The notes beneath the pieces were generated by a model, which did not search any database, was not told the origin of the DNA, and worked only from the letters and a program-made list of their open reading frames with translations. A stretch of DNA of 13,114 nt from NCBI GenBank assembly GCA_964415245.1, contig CAYQAJ010000136.1, positions 1 through 13,114 of the forward strand. The letters run 5' to 3'. The stretch is from CAYQAJ01 sp964415245 (lineage in GTDB: Bacteria; Planctomycetota; Planctomycetia; Pirellulales; Pirellulaceae). A program made the translations under genes and the position numbers. Below are positions 1-7,058 of this stretch, in pieces. Numbering within the stretch: position 1 is the first letter of the stretch; each line of letters starts with the position of its first letter.

Positions 1-342
<342 letters not shown>

Positions 343-752
343 ACGGTTGGCTTTCCTAGGGAGGTTGATTGGGCGCCGCGATTTATGAGGCAGGCTGTCC
401 AGCCCGTCGAAGACTGCGTGGCGACCAATTCGCCGCGCCCCTATTCAAAACAGCCCCAGCCGGAAGGCCGAGGATTCAATTGGCTCTTCACGGACGCCCC
501 ATGGAAGCATAGCCTTGCCACGATGTAACTTATGATCGCAACAGTGTTTTGTGCGGTAAGTTAGCCCCTTTGTTCAACCCCGAGAATCGATTGCGGGGCC
601 CGAAAACCTCCATGACACCCCCCCAATGGGGTAATGGAGACGGTTGCACCCCCTCCATCGCCTGCCAATTGGCACTGAATCGCCCTATCCGCGTGCCGAC
701 CAATCCAGCGCCCGTCCCCCGGGGTCCATCCCCTTGCGTCGGCCGCGACCGC
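343..752. other. Intergenic region between MoxR and propeller-protein genes
   Basis: This 410-bp gap lies between two minus-strand genes. I see no convincing coding frame, tRNA or U-tailed terminator. A short GC hairpin (ACCCC/GGGGT type) lies around 615-633 and a CCCCGGGG self-complementary run around 716-724; neither is followed by a T-run. I could not find a minus-strand promoter with good -35 and -10 boxes for MoxR, so read-through from upstream is as likely as an own promoter. Confidence 0.5.
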
Positions 753-3700
753 TCACTCCGACGAACCACGAATTTCTTCCGGGAGGTCGTCGGGGTCTCC
801 TACATGAGCCGCGGGAGCGGGTGGGGTGGGTTGATCGGTAAGGTCCATCGTGTACGCCTTGCCCGGCAAAAGCAAAGTGACGGACTGATTGTAGGGCTCG
901 GCCAGCAGGGCGTAAGCCCCGGTGGTGGTGGGGATGTCGTCGCGATGAAAGACTTCTCGCCCGTCGCGCTTGTCCAACACGACCACCGACGTGCGCGTAG
1001 CCCGGGGAGTTCGTCCCCCCGTGGTCGTGATGTGGCGCAGGAAGAGTGCAAAAGGCGACTCGCGCGGCTGATCGAGCGGCAGACCAAACTGCGAAACGAC
1101 CGCCGGCGTGGGCCACATCGGCTGGCCCGTGCCACGGTCCAGGGCATACAGCCGACCGTTCACCAGCGGGGCGTGGTAGCCTCCGGGCGCTGCTTCAATG
1201 CGAAGGTCGGCAGCGGCTTGCTTTACCGGCTCGCTTGTCATCAGCAGGTACTGATCGGCGGAGCGCAATACCAAGATCGAATCGAGCGATGGCTCGGGTT
1301 CGAGCTGGGTCGCGACGGTCGGCCGATCTTCCTCAAGCGAGAGGATCTCACAAAACCCGTCCGGACGTAGGATTGCCACCTCGTCCCGCTCGACGAGTGT
1401 TCCCCGAGTGCCGACGGGGTACTTCCGCACCCAAACGTCCTGCTGCTCGCCTACGTCGTAGAGTCGCAGGCGCAGCTCATTTCCCTGCTCGCTCCAGGTC
1501 AGTACGCGGCGGCCGCACGTGGTCCAGCGTTCTTCGTCCGTCGGCAGCAGGCGCGTGCCGAGAAGGCGGCCGTCCATCGGGCTCACCACGATCGCCTCGC
1601 TGCTCCCCTCGCCGACAACGAACAAGTACTCGTCGTCGCCGAACAACTCGGCGTCCGCAGGAATGTCGTCTCGCGACCAAATGGTTTCCCCCGATATCGG
1701 GTCGACGCACACCAGCGCGCGCCCATTCAGCAAGCACAGGCCCGTCGACAGCAAAGGTCCCGTCTCGCCGATTCGCTGGCCCCGCGAGTCGGTGGCTACG
1801 TAGCGCGATTCGCCCCACACGTTGGAGACCTTTCGGGGCTGCACGCGACGACGTATCGCCCGGTTGGTCGTCGTTTCGGGCGGGGCCGACAACAGCTCGT
1901 GCCGCCATAGCACCGCATCGCTCAACCCGCCGGCTGCCCGCAGCGCGTCGACCGCGATACACTCGTAACCAACCGACACGATCAGCAGGTGTCCGTGGGC
2001 GCGGGCGTGGGTCAGCCGGTAATTCTGCACATAGTTGCGGGAATCGAGCGCCTGGGCCAGGGAAACGCGGGCCACGCGGGCTCCCCGTCCGTCGTATAGA
2101 TCCAGATAGCGCTGCTGATCGAGAGTAAGTTGCGTGCCAGGGGGAAGCAGACCGCCTGTCTGACGCAGGTCGACAGGAAACACTGACCGGCTCGATAAAA
2201 CCGGAGCATCCTGACCGGCGCCCTCGCGAACCACCACCTCTCCAGCCGGCCACGGGTCGACGGCCGCGAGCCGCGCGGCCACGGCGCTGCTCGGCGCCAA
2301 CGACTCGAGAACCTGCGTCCCCGTCATGCCGTCGACGCACACAGTGTTGGGCCAGCGCCCGGCAAGCCGGCGATACAACTCGGCCGCATCGCCGAACAGT
2401 TTTGCGTTCTCAAACACTCTCGCCAACTGCACCGTGGCCGGTCCTGCAACAGCGGGGTCGCTCGCCTCGACCAGAGGAACAAGCAACTGCTCAGCCTCCA
2501 GCCACTCGCCGGCATCGTCCAGTTTGGCGGCCAGCCGCAGGCGTGCACGGTCCGCCAGCGGGTGGAAACCAAACGTCTCCACGAACGCAATGAGCGCGCG
2601 CGGCGTATCGAGCGACATGGCCCTTTCGAGCCGCGCGGCGACGAGCTGATCGAGGCGATCGTGCTGCGCCATGCCGACGTGCTCGACGAGCCGCGGCCCC
2701 TGTGCCAATACCCAACGATCGACGCGTACACTCACGTGCGGCTCGAGATGGTCCATGATGGACGGAGCGGCCTCGGTCGTGAGGTAGGAATCCAGTTCCA
2801 CTTCGAGTTCCGCCAGCTTAAGCCAGGTATCGAAAGCGGCGTCATACTGCCCTGACTGTTCGAGCCTGCTCGCCATCAGGGCGAGAAACTCGACGCGCTG
2901 CGACGGCCGCTCGATCAGGGGCTCCAACTCGGCGGCTAGATGCTGGTAGGCAACGAAGTCGTCCTTCAGCGCCGCCATCATGCTGTCGACCAACAGCGCG
3001 CGAATCGAATCATCGTCCGGTTCCAGCGCGCAGGCCCGACGCAGACTCGCCAGCGCCTCGTCCCGCCGCCCGTCCTGAAACAACAGTTCCGCCTGGCGGG
3101 TCAGCGCCCACGCGTCGTCGGGATTCTCATCTAGCCGCGATTCGACCACTGCCCAAAGAGGCTGCGCCTGGTATAGGGCAAGCAGCCAATCGGTCCCCTG
3201 CGCAAGTACCTGGTCGTTGTGGCACACCAGGTTTCCCAGGACTCGCCCCGTGGGAACCACGCGCTCGATGCGGCCTTCCTTCAAATTGACCTGCACGAGC
3301 TGCGCGTCGGAAGTGGGAATAAAGTAGTGCTCTCCGCTGGCGAACCCGCGTCCGCTCGGCGGCGCGGGGAGCTTCACGTCCTCCGGCCAGGCAGGCGCGT
3401 AGTCGTCCAGCCGGCGACCCGCCACCGTGTCGGTGCCGACGTACACCGCTACGCCGTCCTTCACGCAAGCCAGATACAACAGGTTGTTGCGCTTCTGCCC
3501 GGGAAGCCAAACGGGCTTGCCGGTGAGAAGGTCGAGGCAATAGGTCTCGTCCGATTCGACCGGCGTCAGGATAACCTTCCCCTCGGCGATCGTGGCGGTG
3601 GCGTCCGTCCAGCGGCTGCCCAACGGCTGGCCGGCACGGATCGCCATCGCCCTTCGACTACGCGACAGGTTGGCGGCGTCGCCGTGTCGTGGATAAGAGA

Positions 3701-5537
3701 ACCCCCACAGCAGCGTGCGCGTCGCCAGGTCGACGCCGACCACGGCTCCGTTCGACGTGGGACACACCAGCACGCCGTCGGCCAACGAAGGCGAAGAGCC
3801 CGCCAGCCGCCGCGGGCTGTCGACCTCAATGGGATTCGTCTCGACCAGTGCAAGCTGCTGCGACCATTGGAGCCTGCCATTTTTGGCATCGAGCACCACG
3901 AGGCGGATTTCGTTGTTCATCTCGGCCAGAACGTACAGCTCTCCCTGGTGCGGCAATGGGGCACCCAAAAAGAATGCGCCGGCCAGCTTGGGCTCGTCCT
4001 CACCCGTGGCCCCGCCGATTTTCCAGCGCAGCGCTCCCTCGCGATGCAGGTTGCAGGCCACGAGTTGGTTGTACGACCGCGGTGCGTTGGGATTGGGAAT
4101 AAGGCGTCCGCCGACGACCACCACGTTCCGGGAATCGAATGCGGCGTAACCCATATCGTCCAACAGGAACACCGAGTCGCCGTCGCTGCTCATCTGCCCG
4201 TAGGGTGCGTCTTCCCACAATCGCTGAGCCAACTCGCCGGCCCGCAGCGCCGCGGCGTTGGCGGCCGTATCGATCGATGTCTCCCCTGGGGTTCTCGCGG
4301 CACCGAGCTCGAAGTACGGAAACTCCCAAACCCGCTTGCCGGTTGCAAAATCGATTCCCATCAGTCGTTTGGACGTGCGCATCACCACCGTGTCGCCCAC
4401 CGCCAGCACGTGAAGCGACGGTAAGGCCGCCACGCCTTGGTCGCTCATTTGCGCCGTGAGCTGCCGCACGAGCGCCTCGTCGCTCGGGTCGTTCACCGTC
4501 GGCAAGCGCCAGCGATAGTTCGCCAGTGGCACGCCGCCCGAGCTGGGTACGTTGCGGCTGGGTCCGCCGCGGTGCATCAGCCAATCCGATGCGGCGAGAG
4601 GCGTGCGTGAGCGCCGCTGGCCGGTGATCCCTTCCAACCAGGTCACCGGCTGCTCCCCATCGCCGAAGAGCGTCGTCCGCGCATCGCCGACGCGGATCTC
4701 GGTCTGGGGAAAGCGCCGCTTCAGCGAGCGCAGCGTTTCCTCGGCCTTCCGAGGCAGGTCGGCGTAGAGCCAGCTTGTCGCCAAGAGCAGCGAAAGCTCG
4801 GGCTCGAACTGACCCGCCGCCGGAGTTTCGGCCACGCGATTCAGGCACAGCGCCGCGGCAAGTGGACGCCCCTGATCGAGGTTGTATCGCCCACACAGCA
4901 CTGAGGCTTCGTAGCCCGCTTGCGTGTGAAAGTACAACCGCGCCACTTCGTTGAGCTTCTTCGCGTCGCCACTGCCCAGCGCGTCGTCGAGCATGCGGCG
5001 GGCGCGAGCGCCGTACTGCAGCTCATAGATGTCGCGCCCGTCCTTCGACATGGAACCCAGCATCCGCCGGGCTTCTGTCTTGAGGCTCGACCACTGGCCC
5101 GTTCCGTCGGGCACGGGAATGAAGTAGTCCTGGGCGCGCTCGTCCTCGGTCTCATCGTCCTCGCCCACCAGAATGCGGCCCAGGTACTCCACGGCGTCGC
5201 TGTTGCGTTTCTCGTCGAGTGCCTCCCGCGCTCGCACCAGCATCTGCCGCTTCTCACGCGGAGCCGGGGGAAAGGCAGCGAACAACTCCGACTCGTCGTA
5301 ATCCAATTCGGCCGGGCCGACCTTGCGCGCTTGGGCTTGGGCCTTCACTTGGGCTAACAGGACGGAGTCGGCGGCGATCAGCACCAACACGACCGAAAAT
5401 GCCACCCTGGCGACGAAAGATCCCCCCCCTTTCGGGAAGAATTTCTTCCGCGACTCGCGCCCTACCATCGGACCACGATTCCGCGGTTGGATGTTCGTCT
5501 CGGTTGTCGGAGCTACGGTCGAGGTCGATTGACGCAT
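753..5537 (-). CDS. Giant exported PQQ-propeller / TPR / PQQ-propeller protein
   Basis: This 1594-residue protein has no recognised enzyme motif. A charged N-terminus precedes a hydrophobic segment (about 41-63, FVARVAFSVVLVLIAADSVLL) ending AQVKAQAQA, which indicates a signal peptide or membrane anchor. A helical repeat region (about 95-280) follows, then a first beta-propeller (about 319-795) opening with WLMHRGGPSRN and carrying PQQ-type blades such as GIDFATGKRVWEF (394-406), VVLDAKNGRLQW (547-558) and YCLDLLTGKPVW (666-677). TPR-like helices span about 801-1065 (NPDDAWALTRQAELLFQDGR). A second propeller (about 1100-1565) has VCVDPISGETIW (1276-1287) and YALDRGTGQPMW (1464-1475). The tail is Pro- and Asp/Glu-rich. 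PQQ-like repeats of this BamB kind are often structural rather than cofactor-binding, so a scaffold or cell-envelope binding role is inferred. The ATG at 5537 has GGAAGG 7 nt upstream; a second Met (residue 24) lacks one. Its neighbour downstream is MoxR. Confidence 0.88.
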   Translation of the reverse strand: MRQSTSTVAPTTETNIQPRNRGPMVGRESRKKFFPKGGGSFVARVAFSVVLVLIAADSVLLAQVKAQAQARKVGPAELDYDESELFAAFPPAPREKRQMLVRAREALDEKRNSDAVEYLGRILVGEDDETEDERAQDYFIPVPDGTGQWSSLKTEARRMLGSMSKDGRDIYELQYGARARRMLDDALGSGDAKKLNEVARLYFHTQAGYEASVLCGRYNLDQGRPLAAALCLNRVAETPAAGQFEPELSLLLATSWLYADLPRKAEETLRSLKRRFPQTEIRVGDARTTLFGDGEQPVTWLEGITGQRRSRTPLAASDWLMHRGGPSRNVPSSGGVPLANYRWRLPTVNDPSDEALVRQLTAQMSDQGVAALPSLHVLAVGDTVVMRTSKRLMGIDFATGKRVWEFPYFELGAARTPGETSIDTAANAAALRAGELAQRLWEDAPYGQMSSDGDSVFLLDDMGYAAFDSRNVVVVGGRLIPNPNAPRSYNQLVACNLHREGALRWKIGGATGEDEPKLAGAFFLGAPLPHQGELYVLAEMNNEIRLVVLDAKNGRLQWSQQLALVETNPIEVDSPRRLAGSSPSLADGVLVCPTSNGAVVGVDLATRTLLWGFSYPRHGDAANLSRSRRAMAIRAGQPLGSRWTDATATIAEGKVILTPVESDETYCLDLLTGKPVWLPGQKRNNLLYLACVKDGVAVYVGTDTVAGRRLDDYAPAWPEDVKLPAPPSGRGFASGEHYFIPTSDAQLVQVNLKEGRIERVVPTGRVLGNLVCHNDQVLAQGTDWLLALYQAQPLWAVVESRLDENPDDAWALTRQAELLFQDGRRDEALASLRRACALEPDDDSIRALLVDSMMAALKDDFVAYQHLAAELEPLIERPSQRVEFLALMASRLEQSGQYDAAFDTWLKLAELEVELDSYLTTEAAPSIMDHLEPHVSVRVDRWVLAQGPRLVEHVGMAQHDRLDQLVAARLERAMSLDTPRALIAFVETFGFHPLADRARLRLAAKLDDAGEWLEAEQLLVPLVEASDPAVAGPATVQLARVFENAKLFGDAAELYRRLAGRWPNTVCVDGMTGTQVLESLAPSSAVAARLAAVDPWPAGEVVVREGAGQDAPVLSSRSVFPVDLRQTGGLLPPGTQLTLDQQRYLDLYDGRGARVARVSLAQALDSRNYVQNYRLTHARAHGHLLIVSVGYECIAVDALRAAGGLSDAVLWRHELLSAPPETTTNRAIRRRVQPRKVSNVWGESRYVATDSRGQRIGETGPLLSTGLCLLNGRALVCVDPISGETIWSRDDIPADAELFGDDEYLFVVGEGSSEAIVVSPMDGRLLGTRLLPTDEERWTTCGRRVLTWSEQGNELRLRLYDVGEQQDVWVRKYPVGTRGTLVERDEVAILRPDGFCEILSLEEDRPTVATQLEPEPSLDSILVLRSADQYLLMTSEPVKQAAADLRIEAAPGGYHAPLVNGRLYALDRGTGQPMWPTPAVVSQFGLPLDQPRESPFALFLRHITTTGGRTPRATRTSVVVLDKRDGREVFHRDDIPTTTGAYALLAEPYNQSVTLLLPGKAYTMDLTDQPTPPAPAAHVGDPDDLPEEIRGSSE

Positions 5538-5660
5538 CAGACCACCTTCCCTCCGTACAAGTGCCGCATTGCCCCCAGCAACCGAGTGCTGCTATTTGTG
5601 CTGAGCCGCCGCCGTCGGTTAGGAACGTCCGTCGCAGCCGCGCCCCACGTAAGGGTCGCT

Positions 5661-5705
5661 CCCCGGAAAAGTCTGGTTCACCAACGTCGGCGAACGATTC
5701 CGGGG
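5661..5705 (-). repeat. Inverted repeat in the probable 5' leader of the propeller gene
   Basis: The outer arms CCCCGGAA (5661-5668) and TTCCGGGG (5698-5705) pair perfectly, and inner arms GTTC (5676-5679) and GAAC (5692-5695) can extend the stem after an asymmetric internal loop. It lies 124-168 nt upstream of the propeller start codon and downstream of its candidate promoter, so it would be transcribed in the mRNA leader. No known riboswitch consensus is recognised in it. Confidence 0.45.
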
Positions 5706-5759
5706 CAACCGCCGCAGAGGACCGCGCGATGGGCTTCACGCAAACCCATGTCACAAAAT

Positions 5760-5788
5760 ATCTTACAGAGCCGACGCTCACAAGGCAA
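5760..5788 (-). promoter_or_regulatory. Candidate sigma-70-type promoter for the propeller gene
   Basis: Read on the minus strand, TTGCCT (5788-5783) and TAAGAT (5765-5760) are separated by 17 nt; each matches the consensus at 4 of 6 positions. Transcription from here would give a leader of roughly 215 nt containing the 5661-5705 inverted repeat. This is pattern-based only. Confidence 0.35.
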
Positions 5789-6095
5789 CACGATCGCGCA
5801 TCGTCACGGGCACCCTAATAGTGTACGCCGGCGCACGCCGTCGAAGCGATGCTTGTCGGCTTGGTTGGAACGGGTGCCAACCGCCGGAGATTGGATCGAA
5901 ACGGCGGGCCGCTCCCCGCGTCGTTGCCGCGACCGCGGCACACTCGGCGGCTGCCGAAAGTCGCCCTCCCCGATCGATCGCACAGCCGGCACGACGCCGG
6001 CCTACCCCCCGAAGCACGGTCCCGCCGCGGTGCCGGTCCGGGAAGCCGCGAGCCGCCGATTTGCGTTTTTTCCCGCGTTTTACCGCCTATCCGGG

Positions 6096-6123
6096 TTGAA
6101 ATTTTGCGGCCAATGTATCTAAT
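6096..6123 (+). promoter_or_regulatory. Candidate sigma-70-type promoter for the HU gene
   Basis: TTGAAA (6096-6101) and TCTAAT (6118-6123) are separated by 16 nt, each matching the consensus at 5 of 6 positions, within a locally AT-richer stretch of a GC-rich region. The predicted leader is about 65 nt before the HU start codon. Confidence 0.55.
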
Positions 6124-6196
6124 CATCGCGTTGCGTATCGCGGACGGACTTACAGAACCAGACTTTTGCAATTCCTTTCAGGGAGGGTGACCCACC

Positions 6197-6517
6197 ATGA
6201 CGAAAGCTGCGGGCAAAAAGGCGCCGTCGAAGACCGAAGTCTACACCAGCATCGCCACCGCGACCGACCTCACGAAGAAACAGGTCTCGCAGGTGTTCGA
6301 GTCGCTGGCCTCCGAAATCCAGAAATCGCTCGGTAAACGAGGCACCGGGCAATTCACCGTTCCCGGCCTGTGCAAGATCACCGTGCTGCGGAAGCCCGCC
6401 ACGAAAGAGCGCAAGGGCATCAACCCCTTCACGGGCGAAGAGACGGTCTTCAAGGCCAAGCCGGCGCGCAACGTGGTGAAGATTCGCGCCCTCAAAGCGC
6501 TGAAGGACATGGTCTAA
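6197..6517 (+). CDS. HU/IHF-family histone-like DNA-binding protein
   Basis: HU-family proteins bind and bend DNA as dimers in the nucleoid. This one has 106 residues against the usual 90 or so; the excess is a short lysine-rich N-terminal stretch (MTKAAGKKAPSK). The helical dimerisation part follows (about 12-46, YTSIATATDLTKKQVSQVF), then the DNA-binding beta arm (about 50-90) with RKGINPFTGEE (72-82). P77 is in the position of the conserved intercalating proline. The C-terminus is strongly basic (KPARNVVKIRALKALKDMV). The ATG has GGAGG (6182-6186) 10 nt upstream and a good candidate promoter. It stands alone: the upstream gene is divergent, and 541 bp separate it from the next gene. The family call is firm; HU rather than IHF is inferred from the arm sequence. 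Confidence 0.95.
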   Translation: MTKAAGKKAPSKTEVYTSIATATDLTKKQVSQVFESLASEIQKSLGKRGTGQFTVPGLCKITVLRKPATKERKGINPFTGEETVFKAKPARNVVKIRALKALKDMV

Positions 6518-6620
6518 GCCGCGCGGAAGGACATCGTCGAAAGTAGTGTCGTTGGATGCCGATCGACGTCGCGCATCGCCACCGCGCCGACGGCCCCTTC
6601 GCGCCTCTCACTCATGGCCC

Positions 6621-6675
6621 GTAGCACTGGCTCGGTAGCTGGAGCCCCGCACGACTCCAGCTACCGACATGCTAC
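6621..6675. repeat. Long extragenic palindrome (nested hairpin)
   Basis: The perfect 13-bp inner arms TCGGTAGCTGGAG (6632-6644) and CTCCAGCTACCGA (6655-6667) flank a 10-nt loop. Outer 6-bp arms GTAGCA (6621-6626) and TGCTAC (6670-6675) extend the structure after a small asymmetric internal loop. No T-run follows on either strand, so a classic intrinsic terminator is not supported. It may be a REP-like extragenic palindrome, or it may protect or end the HU transcript. Confidence 0.7.
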
Positions 6676-6991
6676 GTGCCGACTCATCACCGGCTTCGAG
6701 TTGCTGGTTTGCGTAGCGCGCCGCAGTCGGCATGCCATTTCCTCAATCGATTCCGTCCGCGACCCGCGCATCAAAATGCCCGGCACTCGCGGGGCTGTGT
6801 GCCAATCTCTTGGCACGACGATGCAACGCCGCCCCCGAGGGAATCGAAAAAACGGGGGACTCGTCGCAGCGGCGGGCGGATCTTGACCAAATCAGCGCAA
6901 AGAAACAGCGCTGTCGGGTCAATTACCGCGCCCTCGGGCAATTCCGTAGACGCACTTGTCGCGAATCGGCGCCTTTGGGCGCTCCGGCCGG

Positions 6992-7020
6992 CTGCAAGCC
7001 CGCCCACGCAGGACTATGAT
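6992..7020 (+). promoter_or_regulatory. Candidate promoter of the GH127 gene
   Basis: TATGAT (7015-7020) matches the -10 consensus at 5 of 6 positions. A weak -35 (CTGCAA, 6992-6997) lies 17 nt upstream. The predicted start site near 7027 falls inside the palindrome at 7021-7042 and gives a leader of about 30 nt. The weak -35 would fit a regulated promoter. Confidence 0.45.
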
Positions 7021-7042
7021 CAGAGGTTGACGTCACCCTCTG
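7021..7042. promoter_or_regulatory. Near-perfect 22-bp palindrome, probable operator
   Basis: The arms CAGAGG (7021-7026) and CCTCTG (7037-7042) flank the self-complementary octamer TGACGTCA (7028-7035). Only the pair 7027/7036 breaks the symmetry, so 20 of 22 positions are symmetric. It abuts the candidate -10 box, covers the predicted transcription start and ends 3 nt before the ribosome binding site. With no room for a loop, it looks more like a dimeric repressor's DNA site than an RNA hairpin. No regulator gene is in the window. Confidence 0.6.
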
Positions 7043-7058
7043 CGCGGAAGGACCGGCC

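Larger units (their letters stand above)
5538..6196. other. Divergent intergenic region (propeller gene / HU gene)
   Basis: This 659-bp region separates divergently transcribed genes. It contains a candidate promoter for each (listed separately), a 45-nt inverted repeat at 5661-5705, and a small hairpin at 5729-5749 with ATGGG and CCCAT arms. Short frames across it are GC-driven shadows with no Shine-Dalgarno or recognisable protein. The stretch 5800-6060 shows nothing I can interpret. Confidence 0.5.
6518..7058. other. Intergenic region between the HU and GH127 genes
   Basis: This 541-bp region contains a strong hairpin (6621-6675) about 100 nt after the HU stop and, at its right end, the GH127 promoter, operator-like palindrome and ribosome binding site. 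The frames that cross it lack Shine-Dalgarno sites and recognisable products. Between about 6680 and 6990 I see nothing specific. Confidence 0.5.

Noticed and set aside
549..4424. Long plus-strand open frames opposite the propeller gene (for example 549-1370, 1046-2128, 3219-4424)
   Set aside because: Their composition is arginine-, proline- and histidine-rich without domains. They are antisense shadows of a high-GC gene whose own frame shows clear PQQ and TPR motifs.
5466..5468. Alternative start of the propeller protein at Met 24
   Set aside because: It has no Shine-Dalgarno, whereas the ATG at 5537 has GGAAGG at 7 nt. It remains possible because it would give a shorter charged region before the hydrophobic segment.
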